This document shows, piece by piece, positions 1-9,583 of a DNA stretch of 29,634 nucleotides. The stretch is from positions 1 to 29,634 of IMG/VR virus record IMGVR_UViG_3300034374_000731, one strand, 5' to 3'. The notes under the pieces were generated by a model. It had not been told where the DNA came from and ran no database searches. It saw nothing but the letters and a program-made list of their open reading frames with translations. Numbering within the stretch: the first letter of the stretch is position 1; each line of letters starts with the position of its first letter. This stretch comes from a virus. The position numbers were made by a program, and so were the translations under genes.

Positions 1-74
1 CCGTGACCTGCGTCGAGATTGATACTACAAAGTTTTTAGAAGAGGTAATAAAAGAGAATGAGGCTAAACAATGA
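1..74 (+). CDS. C-terminal end of an unknown plus-strand gene (partial)
   Basis: An open frame beginning at base 3 runs to a TGA at 72-74 and gives about 23 residues, acidic and lysine-rich, ending KENEAKQ. Its start lies off the left edge. It overlaps the next plus-strand ATG at 58 by 17 bases, a typical arrangement for co-translated phage genes, which is the main reason to believe it. No function can be assigned from so short a tail. It could also be a chance open frame. Confidence 0.4.
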   Translation, partial: VTCVEIDTTKFLEEVIKENEAKQ

Positions 75-258
75 GCCTGAATGGAACTTTCCTTTAGACT
101 GGATGAACATAGGTGATAGTTTCTTTATACCAACATTGAAGCCATCATCTATGATATATTCAATTGACAGTGGAGCTAAACGCGCGGGGATTAAGGTCAA
201 GATATATGAAACTGTTAAAGATGACTACCTAGGCGTTAGAGTTTGGAGAGTACGTTAA
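58..258 (+). CDS. Small conserved phage protein, 66 aa, function unknown
   Basis: This 66-residue soluble protein has a segment GDSFFIPTLKP (residues 19-29), then a lysine-rich helix and a C-terminal strand ending GVRVWRVR. From memory, small proteins with a GDSFF(I/V)PTLKP segment and a VRVWR ending recur in marine phage genomes; I know no function for them. An AGAGG at 41-45 and a purine run just before the ATG may act as ribosome binding site; a second ATG at 103, just before the conserved segment, is an alternative start. It lies on the strand opposite the late operon and converges with it: its TAA at 256-258 overlaps the stop of the giant ejection protein gene at 255-257. It probably belongs to the early or replication side of the genome. 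Confidence 0.75.
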   Translation: MRLNNEPEWNFPLDWMNIGDSFFIPTLKPSSMIYSIDSGAKRAGIKVKIYETVKDDYLGVRVWRVR

Positions 259-3200
259 TCGCCAGAAGCTAGACCTAGCTCAACCATATTAGCTATTGTT
301 CTCTTATACATTAAGATTTGGTCTTTTATTGGGTCTAGTCTAAGTTTTCTTTCTTTTGCAGTCAATCCAGGCATTTTACGTATAGTCTTAGCTTGCTCAT
401 TTAACTCATCTAAATCAGCTTTTAAAGTGTTGTAGTCCTTAATAACAATTGGACCTGCTGGGAACTGAGATAATATTTCAGAATATTTTATTGGGTTAGT
501 TTCTTTAAATAAGTTTATTTTTCTATTTAACTCATCCACTTTTCTAACTGCATCAGCATACTCTCTTTGTTCTATATTTGAATATTTACTTATAAAACTA
601 TCGAAAAACACAGTGTCTCGTTTAGGATCAAACTGCTTATCACCTTTTAAAGTCAATCCTAAACCATATAAATCATGAGCTACTCTACCCACTGCATCAC
701 CATAGTTGTTAGCAAAGAATGCAATAACGTTAGGAGACCAATCTATCGCTCCGTTTGACATCTCAGCTAAACCTATTGAGATGTCTTTATATAATTCTGC
801 TACATTATCACTACCACCGTATGCACTACCATATTTTCTAGTTTGTAATGGGTTATAAATATTTTGACCAAATGCATTCATATTCATAGTGTATTCAAAT
901 ATAGGTTTTGCTACACTAGGCATAGCAGTATCAAGAGCCCACTGAAATGGATGTTCTATAGGAGACATTCTTGAGAATGGTAGTGGCATGAAAGAATCAA
1001 GAGTAATGTTAGATATGTTAGCTATCATCTCTGACATACTATATTTATCTGCGCCACCATATGCCGCAAGCTGTGCTCCTATAGCTGCAAAGCCTCCAGG
1101 TCCAAAGCCCCAAGGTAATTGTAGTACATCACCCTTTTCAAATCCTGGTATCCAGCTTATATCAAATCTAGCAAATCGAGTCCAACGTGCTGGATCATCT
1201 TCTCTTGTTTTATTATCATCATCGTCACCTAACATAGCTGCCATATGCCAAACAGCGTAACCCATACCTACACCAGCAGCCGCCATACCATACGCAGCTT
1301 TTCTTCGCTTATCAAAATTTCTACTCCAGTTTTCTAATGCTTCTGGGTTACCTTTTATTATGTCAGGTAAGTTACTTTCAGCTACATCTTTTCTTTGTAA
1401 TGCAGCATCCATAGATTCAAAGGCTCTTACAATACCTACAGCACTTGGTCTAAAGAACATAAACCACGCACCCATGAAATCACCATATATACCTCTTTCT
1501 TCAAAGTTTGATAGTCGTTTTGCATATACTACTGATCTTTCTATTGCTGCTCTTTCAATGTCAGCTGGTATTTGTTTACCTGTTCTACCTGGAGCATTCT
1601 GCGTTAGATAGTTTTCTTTATGAGTCTGATATGCAGCTGCACGGGTAGTAAGTTCAAAAGTGCTCATCCATACATCAAAGAAATCTTTTACGGTTTGTTT
1701 ATTTTTAGCTATTCCTTTCTGACTTCTTGCATAATTTTCTTGAAGTCTTTCATATGCAGTCTCGATAGACAAGGCTTGAGAATATGAAATCATACCTCCG
1801 TTTTGTAAATACTCATACATACTTTCTGGTAGAGTTTGTCCTTTTGCTTTTTCTGACGCTACATATGCTTCTAGTTCTTTTATTCTACCTTTGGTATACA
1901 TGTTCATTACTTTAGCAACTCTTATAAACCCACCATTGGTAATAGTCTTAGCTATTCTTTGTAAGTAACCTCCCATATCTTTTATGCCTAGATCAGCACT
2001 AATATAAAATATGTTTGTTATAGCATCTCGAACAAAGTTTAAGGTTGCAAAAGGAGGATTGAATCTAGTATGTAATTGACCTAAGAATCCTGTCATTCTA
2101 TTCATGAAAGCTACAAATTGAGGATTATCTGCATAAGAACCTCTAATTGCTTCTACTAATTTTTCATCTTTTATTTCTATTACTGCAATACTACCGTCGT
2201 CTAGGAAATGTAAGACAGTATTTTTCTTTTCTATGTCTTTTTGTAACCCCTCATCATTTGTATATCGTTGTTCGTAAGAATATATATTTAAAACCTTTCC
2301 ATCTATAGCTTTACCTCTTTTTTGTTTACCTGTTATAGGGTCTGTATATTCTACAGTTTGAGTAACTGCATTATAGATAGATTGTGTATAATTAATTCTT
2401 CCAGCTCTTGCAGCGGCTCTAGACGCATCTACCACTACCTGAACTATTGGATCTGAAGTTTCTCCTTCATTACCTTCAAACGAACTTTCTAATTTTTTTA
2501 ATTCTCTTGATAGCCTACCACCTGTAGGATTATAAAAGCTTTCAGAAGTTGAATCATAATCCCAATTATTGCTTTTTTTAAATGGTATATAGTTCTTCCA
2601 TCCATAGAATTGAATTATATTAAGTGCTTGAGGACTAGCGTAGTTTGCTTCTTGGTTTAGTCTCAAAGTCTCTTTATTAATTACATCCATAGACTCTCTA
2701 AATTTATTTATTACATTATATAGTTCAGGATCACGGTTCTTTAAAATTTCAAACTTTTGTCTTTCGGCATTAGCATCTTCATGTGACATTTCAGAAACGT
2801 TGTACCTAGAATTAGTTATATCTGCTGGACCTCCTTTTTTATTGGAGAAATAACTTACCCCTGCTACACTATCAATAGATAATTTACCTGAAAATCTAGT
2901 ATTGGGATTAGCTAATCTTCTAAGCATATTTTTATATTTTTCTAAATCAGCTATTTTTTGTTTGCTATCCTTCCATACTTTAGTAGTGATAACATTCATT
3001 ATCTCCGCCCGTAGCTCAGAAGGACTTGTTGTAGTATTACCTTTTTTTATTATTTTTTCATTACTTAGAGGTACATCTAGTAGATATTTTACTTCTCTTC
3101 GTTCGCCTTCGTGTAAACCAGTAAATATTGTTTTTAGTATACCTTTTGCATCTTCTTCTGATAGACCTCGTTGTTCTTGTAGTTTTAAATATTCTCCTAA

Positions 3201-6200
3201 TGAATTAGAATAGTTATCCATAGAAGGTTGAAGTTGTTTCATGTAAAAATCAGATAAACCAAATGCTCTAGTTAGTTGGTCAAACACATTGTTAAACCCT
3301 TCTACACCAGCTAACAGTAAACCAGACCTTTCTAGTTTGTCTTGTAACTTTTTAATATCAATTGATCTATTTGCAAAATTTCTTATAGCATTAGTTAAAC
3401 CTTCATCGCCGTTCTTAAAGAATCTTGAGAATGAATTTTTTAACCTATTACCTGAACTTCTTGTTTGTTCTTTATATAATTTAATATTATCATTTTGAAT
3501 TTCATCTAAAGTTTTTCTAGGGCGTTGCTTACTTTTTATACGAACTATTTCTGATACAAGTTTTATATTGTCGTCGCTCATCGAAGACTTTTTATCTTCA
3601 TTAATACTAGGGTGTATTGAGTTTTCAGGATACATTGCTTTTAATAATGCACGCATACCTGGAGGTAGTGGCTTTCTAGACTTGTTTGTGTAGTTTCTAA
3701 ACCTTTGTTTTTTCTTCCACACCTCCATCCTTTCTGGTTCAAATTTTACATTAGGAGCCATACCTGCATTGAATAGTCTTTCTGATACTCTAAAAGTGTC
3801 TTTTAATAAAGTATTATCTATATTTCCTAACCCTAATAATTCTGATACCCATTCAGTAAAAGTGTCAAACATTGATTTAAATATATTTGATTCTTCTGGT
3901 AAACGGTACCCTTGAGACTCAATACTAGGTATTTCTGTTAAGAATTTTTGAAAACGTGGATTTGAAAATGCCTCTGCTATAAATTCAAAAGGATCAGAAA
4001 GCCCATATAGATCATATTCAATTTTTCCGTCTTTATCTGTTGTGTATTCACCTCTATTAAATGCTTCTCGTCTTGCTGATTCAAGCATTCTACTTAACGC
4101 CACCTGCTCTGAGTCAGTCATGATATTTATCATACCATCTACTGTAGCCGCATGAGTGAGTTCATGGACTAATACTTTTAGAGTCCGGTAAGTAGACTGA
4201 CCATTTGATTTTCTTAAAACAATTCGTTGATCGTATTTTGCTCCTGGTACATCATACTTAACAGGTACACTTACAACTTTACCAAAAATTTTTACTATCT
4301 CATTGTATGTTTTTCCAGAAGGAGTATAGAATCCAGCAGAGTTGCTTTTATCTTCTTTGGTTACTCTTCTAAATTTACTAAATATATTAATATATTCTTT
4401 TTCTGGTAGAACAACTGTTGATAGCGCCTTCATACCTGGAACTGATTTTAGTTTATTTAATATAGACCCTAAAGTTCCATATGCACCAATGTTATTGTTA
4501 ATTCTTTGTACTTCTTGTGTATCACCGCTTGCCTTAGCTTCTTCTAATTGAGCCATTAATAAATCTATTACAGAACTTATATAATTTTCTAATTCTTTTA
4601 TAAGTCCAACAGTATCATTTTCATTCTTTCTTATTAAATACTGAACATCATTTTCTGAACCGTCAGAGAAGGCATCCTCAATAGTTTTTACTACATCTTG
4701 TTCATCACCTCTGCTTTCAAATGCTTCGTTTATAGCTACGTTGAATGGATTAACTGCCGCTGGTATTTCATTTATAATATCTATAGCTGAATCTATATCT
4801 GAGTCTATGCTCATCTCATCTATGGCTTTGTTTATAGCTGCTTGGTCAAGCTTAATATTTTCTTCTTGTATTTTATTTTTTGCAGTTTTTTTAAGTTTGT
4901 CTTTTATCTTTTTAAGTTCTTGTTTGTCTTTTGCTTGATTTACTGCTTCGGCTAACAAGGTTTGTTCTAAATCATCTATTTCAGTTACTAGGTCTCTAGC
5001 TTCTTGAAGCAAGTCTTTATTGTCTTGTTGATTAGCAAGTTTATCAGTATAGTCACCACCTCTTTTAAACATAGACTTATACTGACCAATGTCATTTTTT
5101 ATATCAGCTATTGAGTTATATCTACTATCTCTTGAAATATAATCAGCTACTATAGCGGAGTTAATAAATTCATCTCTAATCTTTTTACGACGTGCTTTAT
5201 CTTTTTTATCTACGTTCTGACCAGAACCAAACGTTGATGGAGTAGATTGAGAATCTGCTGCTTCCTCAAAGATATAATCTCCTATAGCTCTTCTTATAAC
5301 TTGATCCATACTTGTTGCTCCTACGAAAGGAGCATCTACACCTTCTACACTTCCTGTTTTCAAGAATGTAGGTATAGTTCTTAATTTTAGTGATTTAAGT
5401 TTGTTTACAAAGTCAGGATAATCTTTTATTCTACTTGCATATGCATCAAACTTCGCTGCTCTTTTAGCTCTTGTCTTTATCTCTAGAGCAGGTGTAGATG
5501 CTTGACCTTGATTAGCTGCTTTCTTTGTATATTCATTAGCTATTTTTTCAAAATTCTTTTTGTCACTATTTAACACATCAAACTGTGCTTTAGTTAGTTT
5601 CTTTCTTAAAACAGCTTCTACTGATTCAGGAGCTACTGTCTCGCCAAAAGCTAGAGGATTAGAAGTTTTGTTAAGGTTTCGCCCTTTATCTCTAAGTAAA
5701 AAGTCTGTTACAGTTGATACATCAGTATTAGGAAGAGTAGATTTTTGTCTAACTGTATATGCAATTGTCTGTCCACCAACTGATTCTTCATGATTAATAT
5801 AGTAGTCATCTAAGTTATTATTAGTTACAAACTCTGATATGCTAGTAAGATTAGATGAGGCGTATAAAGGTAGAGCATTTTCTTGGTCAGTAGGATTAGA
5901 TTCTGTATCTACTACTGTTTGGTCAAATAACTCATTAGAATCTCTTTTGTTCTTTAGATAGGTATCAGCTGCTCTTCTGCCTTCTGTTTTAAGTATGTGA
6001 TTATATATTGCTTCTGATTCTGCTAGACCGTCTGGAGTTATACTGTATGGCTCTGCTTTTGAAAAGTCTAAGCTTTTGTTTAATACTATTTGTTCTTCTA
6101 AATATCTTTTTAGTCTTTGCTTAAATAATCCAGTTTCTCTTTCATTCCTAAGTGATTGAGTAGTAACTTCACCAAGATCTAACCGTTGTTGTATAGGGTC

Positions 6201-7979
6201 TTTTTCAAGCTCTTCTAAAGCCATCTTAGAATCTATAGGTCTATCTGTAAATAGAGGCATCTGTTGAGTAATAGGATTACCATCTTTATCAGTACCTATT
6301 ACTACGTCTTGTGTGCCTGTTTGGATTCTTTCAAATCCTTCTCTTGCAGGTCCTAGTGCAGAGAGTAAAGCTCCCGTTCCTCTAATAACTGGGCTAACAT
6401 CACCTGCAGGGCTATCCATTGGTCCTCCGACAACTTCTCCAAGTCTTTGGGTATCGGGTAACTGTTCTCCGGATATAGTAGGCTCTGATTCAGGTATTGA
6501 AACGCCTCTTCTATCTGCGTCTTGCTGAGATTGCTCAGGTTGTCCAGCTGCTCGTAGTAATTCATCTTGTTTCTCCTTAGTTGACTTTTCTATCTCTTGT
6601 ATCGAAGGTAGTTTAAAGTCATCCTGTTGTAACTCAGGTTCAGGCGGTATTACTATATCCGCATTATCTAAGTCTATGTTATCAATGTCGGACTGCGCTA
6701 AATCAGCGTTTTCTCTTGCTTTGGCATTGTCTTCGCGACGCTTAACTTCTGCCTTTTCATATTCCCACCCTTTCCTACTTGATGGTTGGTCAGGAGGAGT
6801 TGGTTCTGGACCTTTTGGTTTTGGATCGCTGCTTACTTCAGGGTCTGAACTATCGTTAGATGACGTTGTAACTGTTGATCTTATACCCCCTATAGTAGCA
6901 GGAACAATAGGCATTGCAAAGCCTGCAGCTGCAGCGTTAATATATTCTTCTAATGCGGCTCTATCATCTAATGGTAAGTCAGCACCATATCTTTCTAAAG
7001 CAGTCTGTACTGCTTCGACTGGAGCTTCTTTTATACCTGTGATACCTATGTTTTTAGCTATATTTAAAAGTAGACTTTGTGTAGGTTTCGCTAATTTATC
7101 TAATGAACCAAGACCAATTTTTATTCCTATGTAATCAGCTAATGCATGAGCAGTACTTAAAGCAGCTAACTTACTTGTGCTTAGTTCTTTTATTTTTTCA
7201 AGTTGTAATTCAGGGTCTTCTATATCTTTGATAGCTTCGTCTACAGCTCTACCTGTAACTTCACCAGCACCAAACTTACCTGCCATACCTGTTAAAGCTA
7301 CTTTACTACCAGCTTTTTTGTAGATGTCTTTGATAGCCTGTTTACCTACTTCAGACTGTAGTATATCGCCTACTTCTTTTCTAAGCTCATCTTTTGTTAA
7401 GTCTTTAGCTTTGTCTATAAGACCTTTTTTAACTAACTCTTTACCGACAAACCCAGTCAATGCTCCGCTAACTGTACCTGCACCTGGTGCGACTGCACTA
7501 CCTATCATAGAACCTGCAATTGAAGTTACCAAAGCTTCACCAATCATACCTACACCTTGACCAGCTACAAACGGAACAAACTCAGTCAATACAGAAACTA
7601 ATCCTTTATCTAATGCCTTGGTAAACTCATCTGTTTCTTTTACACCTCTAGCGCCTATCTTACGTTCAGACTCATCCATATCAGCAAGACCACTTTTTAT
7701 TAAGTCATCACTGCCTGTAGCTTTACCTGCTAATACTTTTGCGCCACCTAAGATACCACCATATTGATCTTTATATTGACCTATACCACGAAGAAAGTCA
7801 CTGCCTTCTCCTTCTTTTAGTATTTTGGGTTGGTCAGATTGTTGACCGAATAAGCCTTGATTTGAAGCGTCTTGCCTAGCTTGTTCTACGCGTTGACGTA
7901 GTTGGTCAGAATCCTGCGATATATTATCTGGTATATTATTTATTTGTATACCATCTCTAGTAATAACTGAGTAAGGCAT
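255..7979 (-). CDS. Giant internal virion/ejection protein (T7 gp16 position) with metallopeptidase domain
   Basis: This 2574-aa protein is the last gene of the late operon, where T7 keeps gene 16, whose product enters the host envelope during DNA ejection. T7 gp16 is about half this length. In order: a Gly/Ala-rich hydrophobic stretch (about 129-178); a Pro/acidic linker (about 370-620); charged coiled-coil regions; a zinc metallopeptidase motif HELTH (H1272, E1273, H1276) followed by PFEFIAEAF with E1336 as a likely third ligand, the pattern of polyvalent-protein metallopeptidases; then about 1900-2250 rich in aromatic helices (for example NFVRDAITNIFYISADLG), recalling the large polyvalent domain LPD38; and a hydrophobic stretch near 2226-2250. 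I see no transglycosylase motif. The ATG directly abuts the upstream TAA without a Shine-Dalgarno, so translation is probably coupled. Role inferred from position, size and domains. Confidence 0.8.
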   Translation of the reverse strand: MPYSVITRDGIQINNIPDNISQDSDQLRQRVEQARQDASNQGLFGQQSDQPKILKEGEGSDFLRGIGQYKDQYGGILGGAKVLAGKATGSDDLIKSGLADMDESERKIGARGVKETDEFTKALDKGLVSVLTEFVPFVAGQGVGMIGEALVTSIAGSMIGSAVAPGAGTVSGALTGFVGKELVKKGLIDKAKDLTKDELRKEVGDILQSEVGKQAIKDIYKKAGSKVALTGMAGKFGAGEVTGRAVDEAIKDIEDPELQLEKIKELSTSKLAALSTAHALADYIGIKIGLGSLDKLAKPTQSLLLNIAKNIGITGIKEAPVEAVQTALERYGADLPLDDRAALEEYINAAAAGFAMPIVPATIGGIRSTVTTSSNDSSDPEVSSDPKPKGPEPTPPDQPSSRKGWEYEKAEVKRREDNAKARENADLAQSDIDNIDLDNADIVIPPEPELQQDDFKLPSIQEIEKSTKEKQDELLRAAGQPEQSQQDADRRGVSIPESEPTISGEQLPDTQRLGEVVGGPMDSPAGDVSPVIRGTGALLSALGPAREGFERIQTGTQDVVIGTDKDGNPITQQMPLFTDRPIDSKMALEELEKDPIQQRLDLGEVTTQSLRNERETGLFKQRLKRYLEEQIVLNKSLDFSKAEPYSITPDGLAESEAIYNHILKTEGRRAADTYLKNKRDSNELFDQTVVDTESNPTDQENALPLYASSNLTSISEFVTNNNLDDYYINHEESVGGQTIAYTVRQKSTLPNTDVSTVTDFLLRDKGRNLNKTSNPLAFGETVAPESVEAVLRKKLTKAQFDVLNSDKKNFEKIANEYTKKAANQGQASTPALEIKTRAKRAAKFDAYASRIKDYPDFVNKLKSLKLRTIPTFLKTGSVEGVDAPFVGATSMDQVIRRAIGDYIFEEAADSQSTPSTFGSGQNVDKKDKARRKKIRDEFINSAIVADYISRDSRYNSIADIKNDIGQYKSMFKRGGDYTDKLANQQDNKDLLQEARDLVTEIDDLEQTLLAEAVNQAKDKQELKKIKDKLKKTAKNKIQEENIKLDQAAINKAIDEMSIDSDIDSAIDIINEIPAAVNPFNVAINEAFESRGDEQDVVKTIEDAFSDGSENDVQYLIRKNENDTVGLIKELENYISSVIDLLMAQLEEAKASGDTQEVQRINNNIGAYGTLGSILNKLKSVPGMKALSTVVLPEKEYINIFSKFRRVTKEDKSNSAGFYTPSGKTYNEIVKIFGKVVSVPVKYDVPGAKYDQRIVLRKSNGQSTYRTLKVLVHELTHAATVDGMINIMTDSEQVALSRMLESARREAFNRGEYTTDKDGKIEYDLYGLSDPFEFIAEAFSNPRFQKFLTEIPSIESQGYRLPEESNIFKSMFDTFTEWVSELLGLGNIDNTLLKDTFRVSERLFNAGMAPNVKFEPERMEVWKKKQRFRNYTNKSRKPLPPGMRALLKAMYPENSIHPSINEDKKSSMSDDNIKLVSEIVRIKSKQRPRKTLDEIQNDNIKLYKEQTRSSGNRLKNSFSRFFKNGDEGLTNAIRNFANRSIDIKKLQDKLERSGLLLAGVEGFNNVFDQLTRAFGLSDFYMKQLQPSMDNYSNSLGEYLKLQEQRGLSEEDAKGILKTIFTGLHEGERREVKYLLDVPLSNEKIIKKGNTTTSPSELRAEIMNVITTKVWKDSKQKIADLEKYKNMLRRLANPNTRFSGKLSIDSVAGVSYFSNKKGGPADITNSRYNVSEMSHEDANAERQKFEILKNRDPELYNVINKFRESMDVINKETLRLNQEANYASPQALNIIQFYGWKNYIPFKKSNNWDYDSTSESFYNPTGGRLSRELKKLESSFEGNEGETSDPIVQVVVDASRAAARAGRINYTQSIYNAVTQTVEYTDPITGKQKRGKAIDGKVLNIYSYEQRYTNDEGLQKDIEKKNTVLHFLDDGSIAVIEIKDEKLVEAIRGSYADNPQFVAFMNRMTGFLGQLHTRFNPPFATLNFVRDAITNIFYISADLGIKDMGGYLQRIAKTITNGGFIRVAKVMNMYTKGRIKELEAYVASEKAKGQTLPESMYEYLQNGGMISYSQALSIETAYERLQENYARSQKGIAKNKQTVKDFFDVWMSTFELTTRAAAYQTHKENYLTQNAPGRTGKQIPADIERAAIERSVVYAKRLSNFEERGIYGDFMGAWFMFFRPSAVGIVRAFESMDAALQRKDVAESNLPDIIKGNPEALENWSRNFDKRRKAAYGMAAAGVGMGYAVWHMAAMLGDDDDNKTREDDPARWTRFARFDISWIPGFEKGDVLQLPWGFGPGGFAAIGAQLAAYGGADKYSMSEMIANISNITLDSFMPLPFSRMSPIEHPFQWALDTAMPSVAKPIFEYTMNMNAFGQNIYNPLQTRKYGSAYGGSDNVAELYKDISIGLAEMSNGAIDWSPNVIAFFANNYGDAVGRVAHDLYGLGLTLKGDKQFDPKRDTVFFDSFISKYSNIEQREYADAVRKVDELNRKINLFKETNPIKYSEILSQFPAGPIVIKDYNTLKADLDELNEQAKTIRKMPGLTAKERKLRLDPIKDQILMYKRTIANMVELGLASGD
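6353..6565 (-). CDS. Probable overprinted 70-aa gene nested in the giant ejection protein gene
   Basis: A 70-residue protein is encoded in the +1 frame inside the giant gene, opposite its residues about 472-543. It has its own ATG preceded by a perfect AAGGAG (6573-6578) with a 7-base spacer, one of the best ribosome binding sites in the window. The product looks like a real protein: amphipathic, acidic, Leu/Glu/Gln-rich, with two helical blocks (LSNLSKTQIEEAFQYLNQ, and LSEDQWIALQVMLAQLLEE) joined by a proline loop, ending YSLH. The overlapped part of the giant protein is a low-complexity Gly/Pro/Ser linker, which tolerates a second frame. Local DNA is visibly richer in G+C than its flanks. 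From memory, small marine phage proteins with a DL..LS...W..L..LL..LL.E pattern exist; unchecked. Function unknown. Confidence 0.6.
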   Translation of the reverse strand: MNYYEQLDNLSNLSKTQIEEAFQYLNQSLLYPENSYPIPKDLEKLSEDQWIALQVMLAQLLEERELYSLH

Positions 7980-9581
7980 TTAGAAGTCCGTTGAATAAAC
8001 AGGTTGACCGCCTGCTGTTGTACCAGGGTTTACAGGCTGTCCACTTTGAGTTCTAGGAGATCGAGCAGATCTACCTAAAACGGCTTCTCTTGCTTCTTGC
8101 ATCATAACTCCTATTCTTTCATTAACCCTTGCCAGTGCTTTCTGTTTTTCTGGACCATCTTTCATACGTTCATAATTTTCTCGTTCGGTATATAACTTAC
8201 CTATACCCATTTCTTTTGCATATTGTAATATTTGAGCTTCAGATTTAATATTGTACCCGTAAGCAGTAGCAGATATCTCTTTACCTCTGAGTTCAACATC
8301 AGCTGCAAATTGAGTTTTAGCATTTTCAAGCTTCCTTCTCTCTTTTTCAAGCTGAACTTGATAATTTCTGTTTTCAGCTGCTTCCATACTATCAAAACCT
8401 TTAGTAGCAATAGCGACATCTTCGGCACGCTTGGCTCTTTGTATTTCACTATCAAGTGCAAATATTTTTTGATCTAAACTATCTATAGTATTTAACTCAT
8501 CAGCATATGATTGCAATCCTTCTACGCCACCCTTAGCTATGTTTTGTAAAGCGAACGGAGAGTCTCCAGCAGCCATAGATAAACCTGCCCTTGCAAGAGC
8601 CATGTAAGGAGCGTCTTCACGTCTTCGTTCTGCTTTACTTTCTAACTCTGCTAATCTAGTTTCTAGTTTAGGAGTAACTGTGTCTTCTCCTATAAATTCT
8701 TTAAATGCCGCTGCTCTTTCTTTACCATAAGCTTTAGGGTCATCATAGGTTAAACCAGTCGTGTCAAACTCTGGTGGGTTAAACCTTAGTCTGTCATCTG
8801 TAGTCTCTACGCCTGTATCAGGTGCTGTCGGTTGGTCTACTGCAGCTTGTTCCGTTGTTGAACCATCATCAGAGTCACCATTCATTAAACTATAAGCCCC
8901 TAGACCTGCGCCAGCTAAAGAAGTTTTAGGGTATTTTCTAAATATACTAGGTCCATATTTCGCTACATCATTTGTCACCTGTCCTTTTAGTCCCGTTGTT
9001 GCTAACGATGTGCCTGTAGAACCTGGCATTTTAGAGCTAAAAGTTCTACCAAGTAATCTATTAAGATATCCTAAACCTGCTCTACCTACTCCCATTAGAC
9101 CACCTAAAACATAACCTTCTGATCCATCTTCATATACTGGGTTTTCACCTTTTTTAATAGCCTTATCTCTAATTTCTTTTTCATCTACTTCACCGCCTTC
9201 TTCAAAAGCTATGATACCGCCACCAGCATAGTTCTGACCTACATTACCTGCAGGTAAAGCACCAACACCTGAGCTAGCCATCATTTCTGGAGTTATTTCT
9301 GGTTGTGGTTGAGGAGCACCCATACCTGTTTGAGGAGGTGCAGGTTGATTTTGGGCGACCATGTTACCAATACCCATAGGCATATTTTCAGTTACAAGTT
9401 GTTCAGCAATAGACGCAGGTTGTTCTTGCATTGCTTGAAACTTTTCTTCACTATCTTTACGTCGTTGTAACTCACTTAATGCTAAAAAGCTAGGTACTTC
9501 TCCTGTTGGGTTTTGTACATAATTTATAATAGCCTCTTTAGGCATTCCTTTTAGTCTGTCTTGTATCTGAATAATATTCAT
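7980..9581 (-). CDS. Internal virion protein, 533 aa (T7 gp15 position)
   Basis: This large structural protein has a conserved-looking N-terminus (RLKGMPKEAI, then NPTGEVPSFLALSELQRRK at 24-42), a Gln/Pro/Met-rich linker (about 50-100), the motif YAGGGIIAFEEGG (118-130), a Gly-rich hydrophobic segment (about 157-178) and a long charged coiled coil (about 300-500). It sits between the gp14-like gene and the giant gp16-like gene, the position of T7 gene 15, whose product forms part of the ejection channel through the cell envelope. No sequence similarity to T7 gp15 is claimed. The start has an AAGGG eight bases upstream. The GGIIxFxxGG motif recurs in the 621-aa protein of the same module, suggesting a shared assembly or packaging role. 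Confidence 0.65.
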   Translation of the reverse strand: MNIIQIQDRLKGMPKEAIINYVQNPTGEVPSFLALSELQRRKDSEEKFQAMQEQPASIAEQLVTENMPMGIGNMVAQNQPAPPQTGMGAPQPQPEITPEMMASSGVGALPAGNVGQNYAGGGIIAFEEGGEVDEKEIRDKAIKKGENPVYEDGSEGYVLGGLMGVGRAGLGYLNRLLGRTFSSKMPGSTGTSLATTGLKGQVTNDVAKYGPSIFRKYPKTSLAGAGLGAYSLMNGDSDDGSTTEQAAVDQPTAPDTGVETTDDRLRFNPPEFDTTGLTYDDPKAYGKERAAAFKEFIGEDTVTPKLETRLAELESKAERRREDAPYMALARAGLSMAAGDSPFALQNIAKGGVEGLQSYADELNTIDSLDQKIFALDSEIQRAKRAEDVAIATKGFDSMEAAENRNYQVQLEKERRKLENAKTQFAADVELRGKEISATAYGYNIKSEAQILQYAKEMGIGKLYTERENYERMKDGPEKQKALARVNERIGVMMQEAREAVLGRSARSPRTQSGQPVNPGTTAGGQPVYSTDF

Positions 9582-9583
9582 AT

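Noticed and set aside
6676-7134. A 152-aa plus-strand open frame opposite the giant gene
   Set aside because: Ser/Leu-rich antisense shadow with no ribosome binding site, and the minus-strand frame is continuous coding sequence.
8201-8461. An 86-aa minus-strand frame inside the 533-aa protein gene
   Set aside because: Composition is Lys/Leu-heavy and unlike a folded protein, no Shine-Dalgarno precedes it, and the main frame there is a well-formed coiled coil. It lacks the signs that support the nested frame at 6353-6565.
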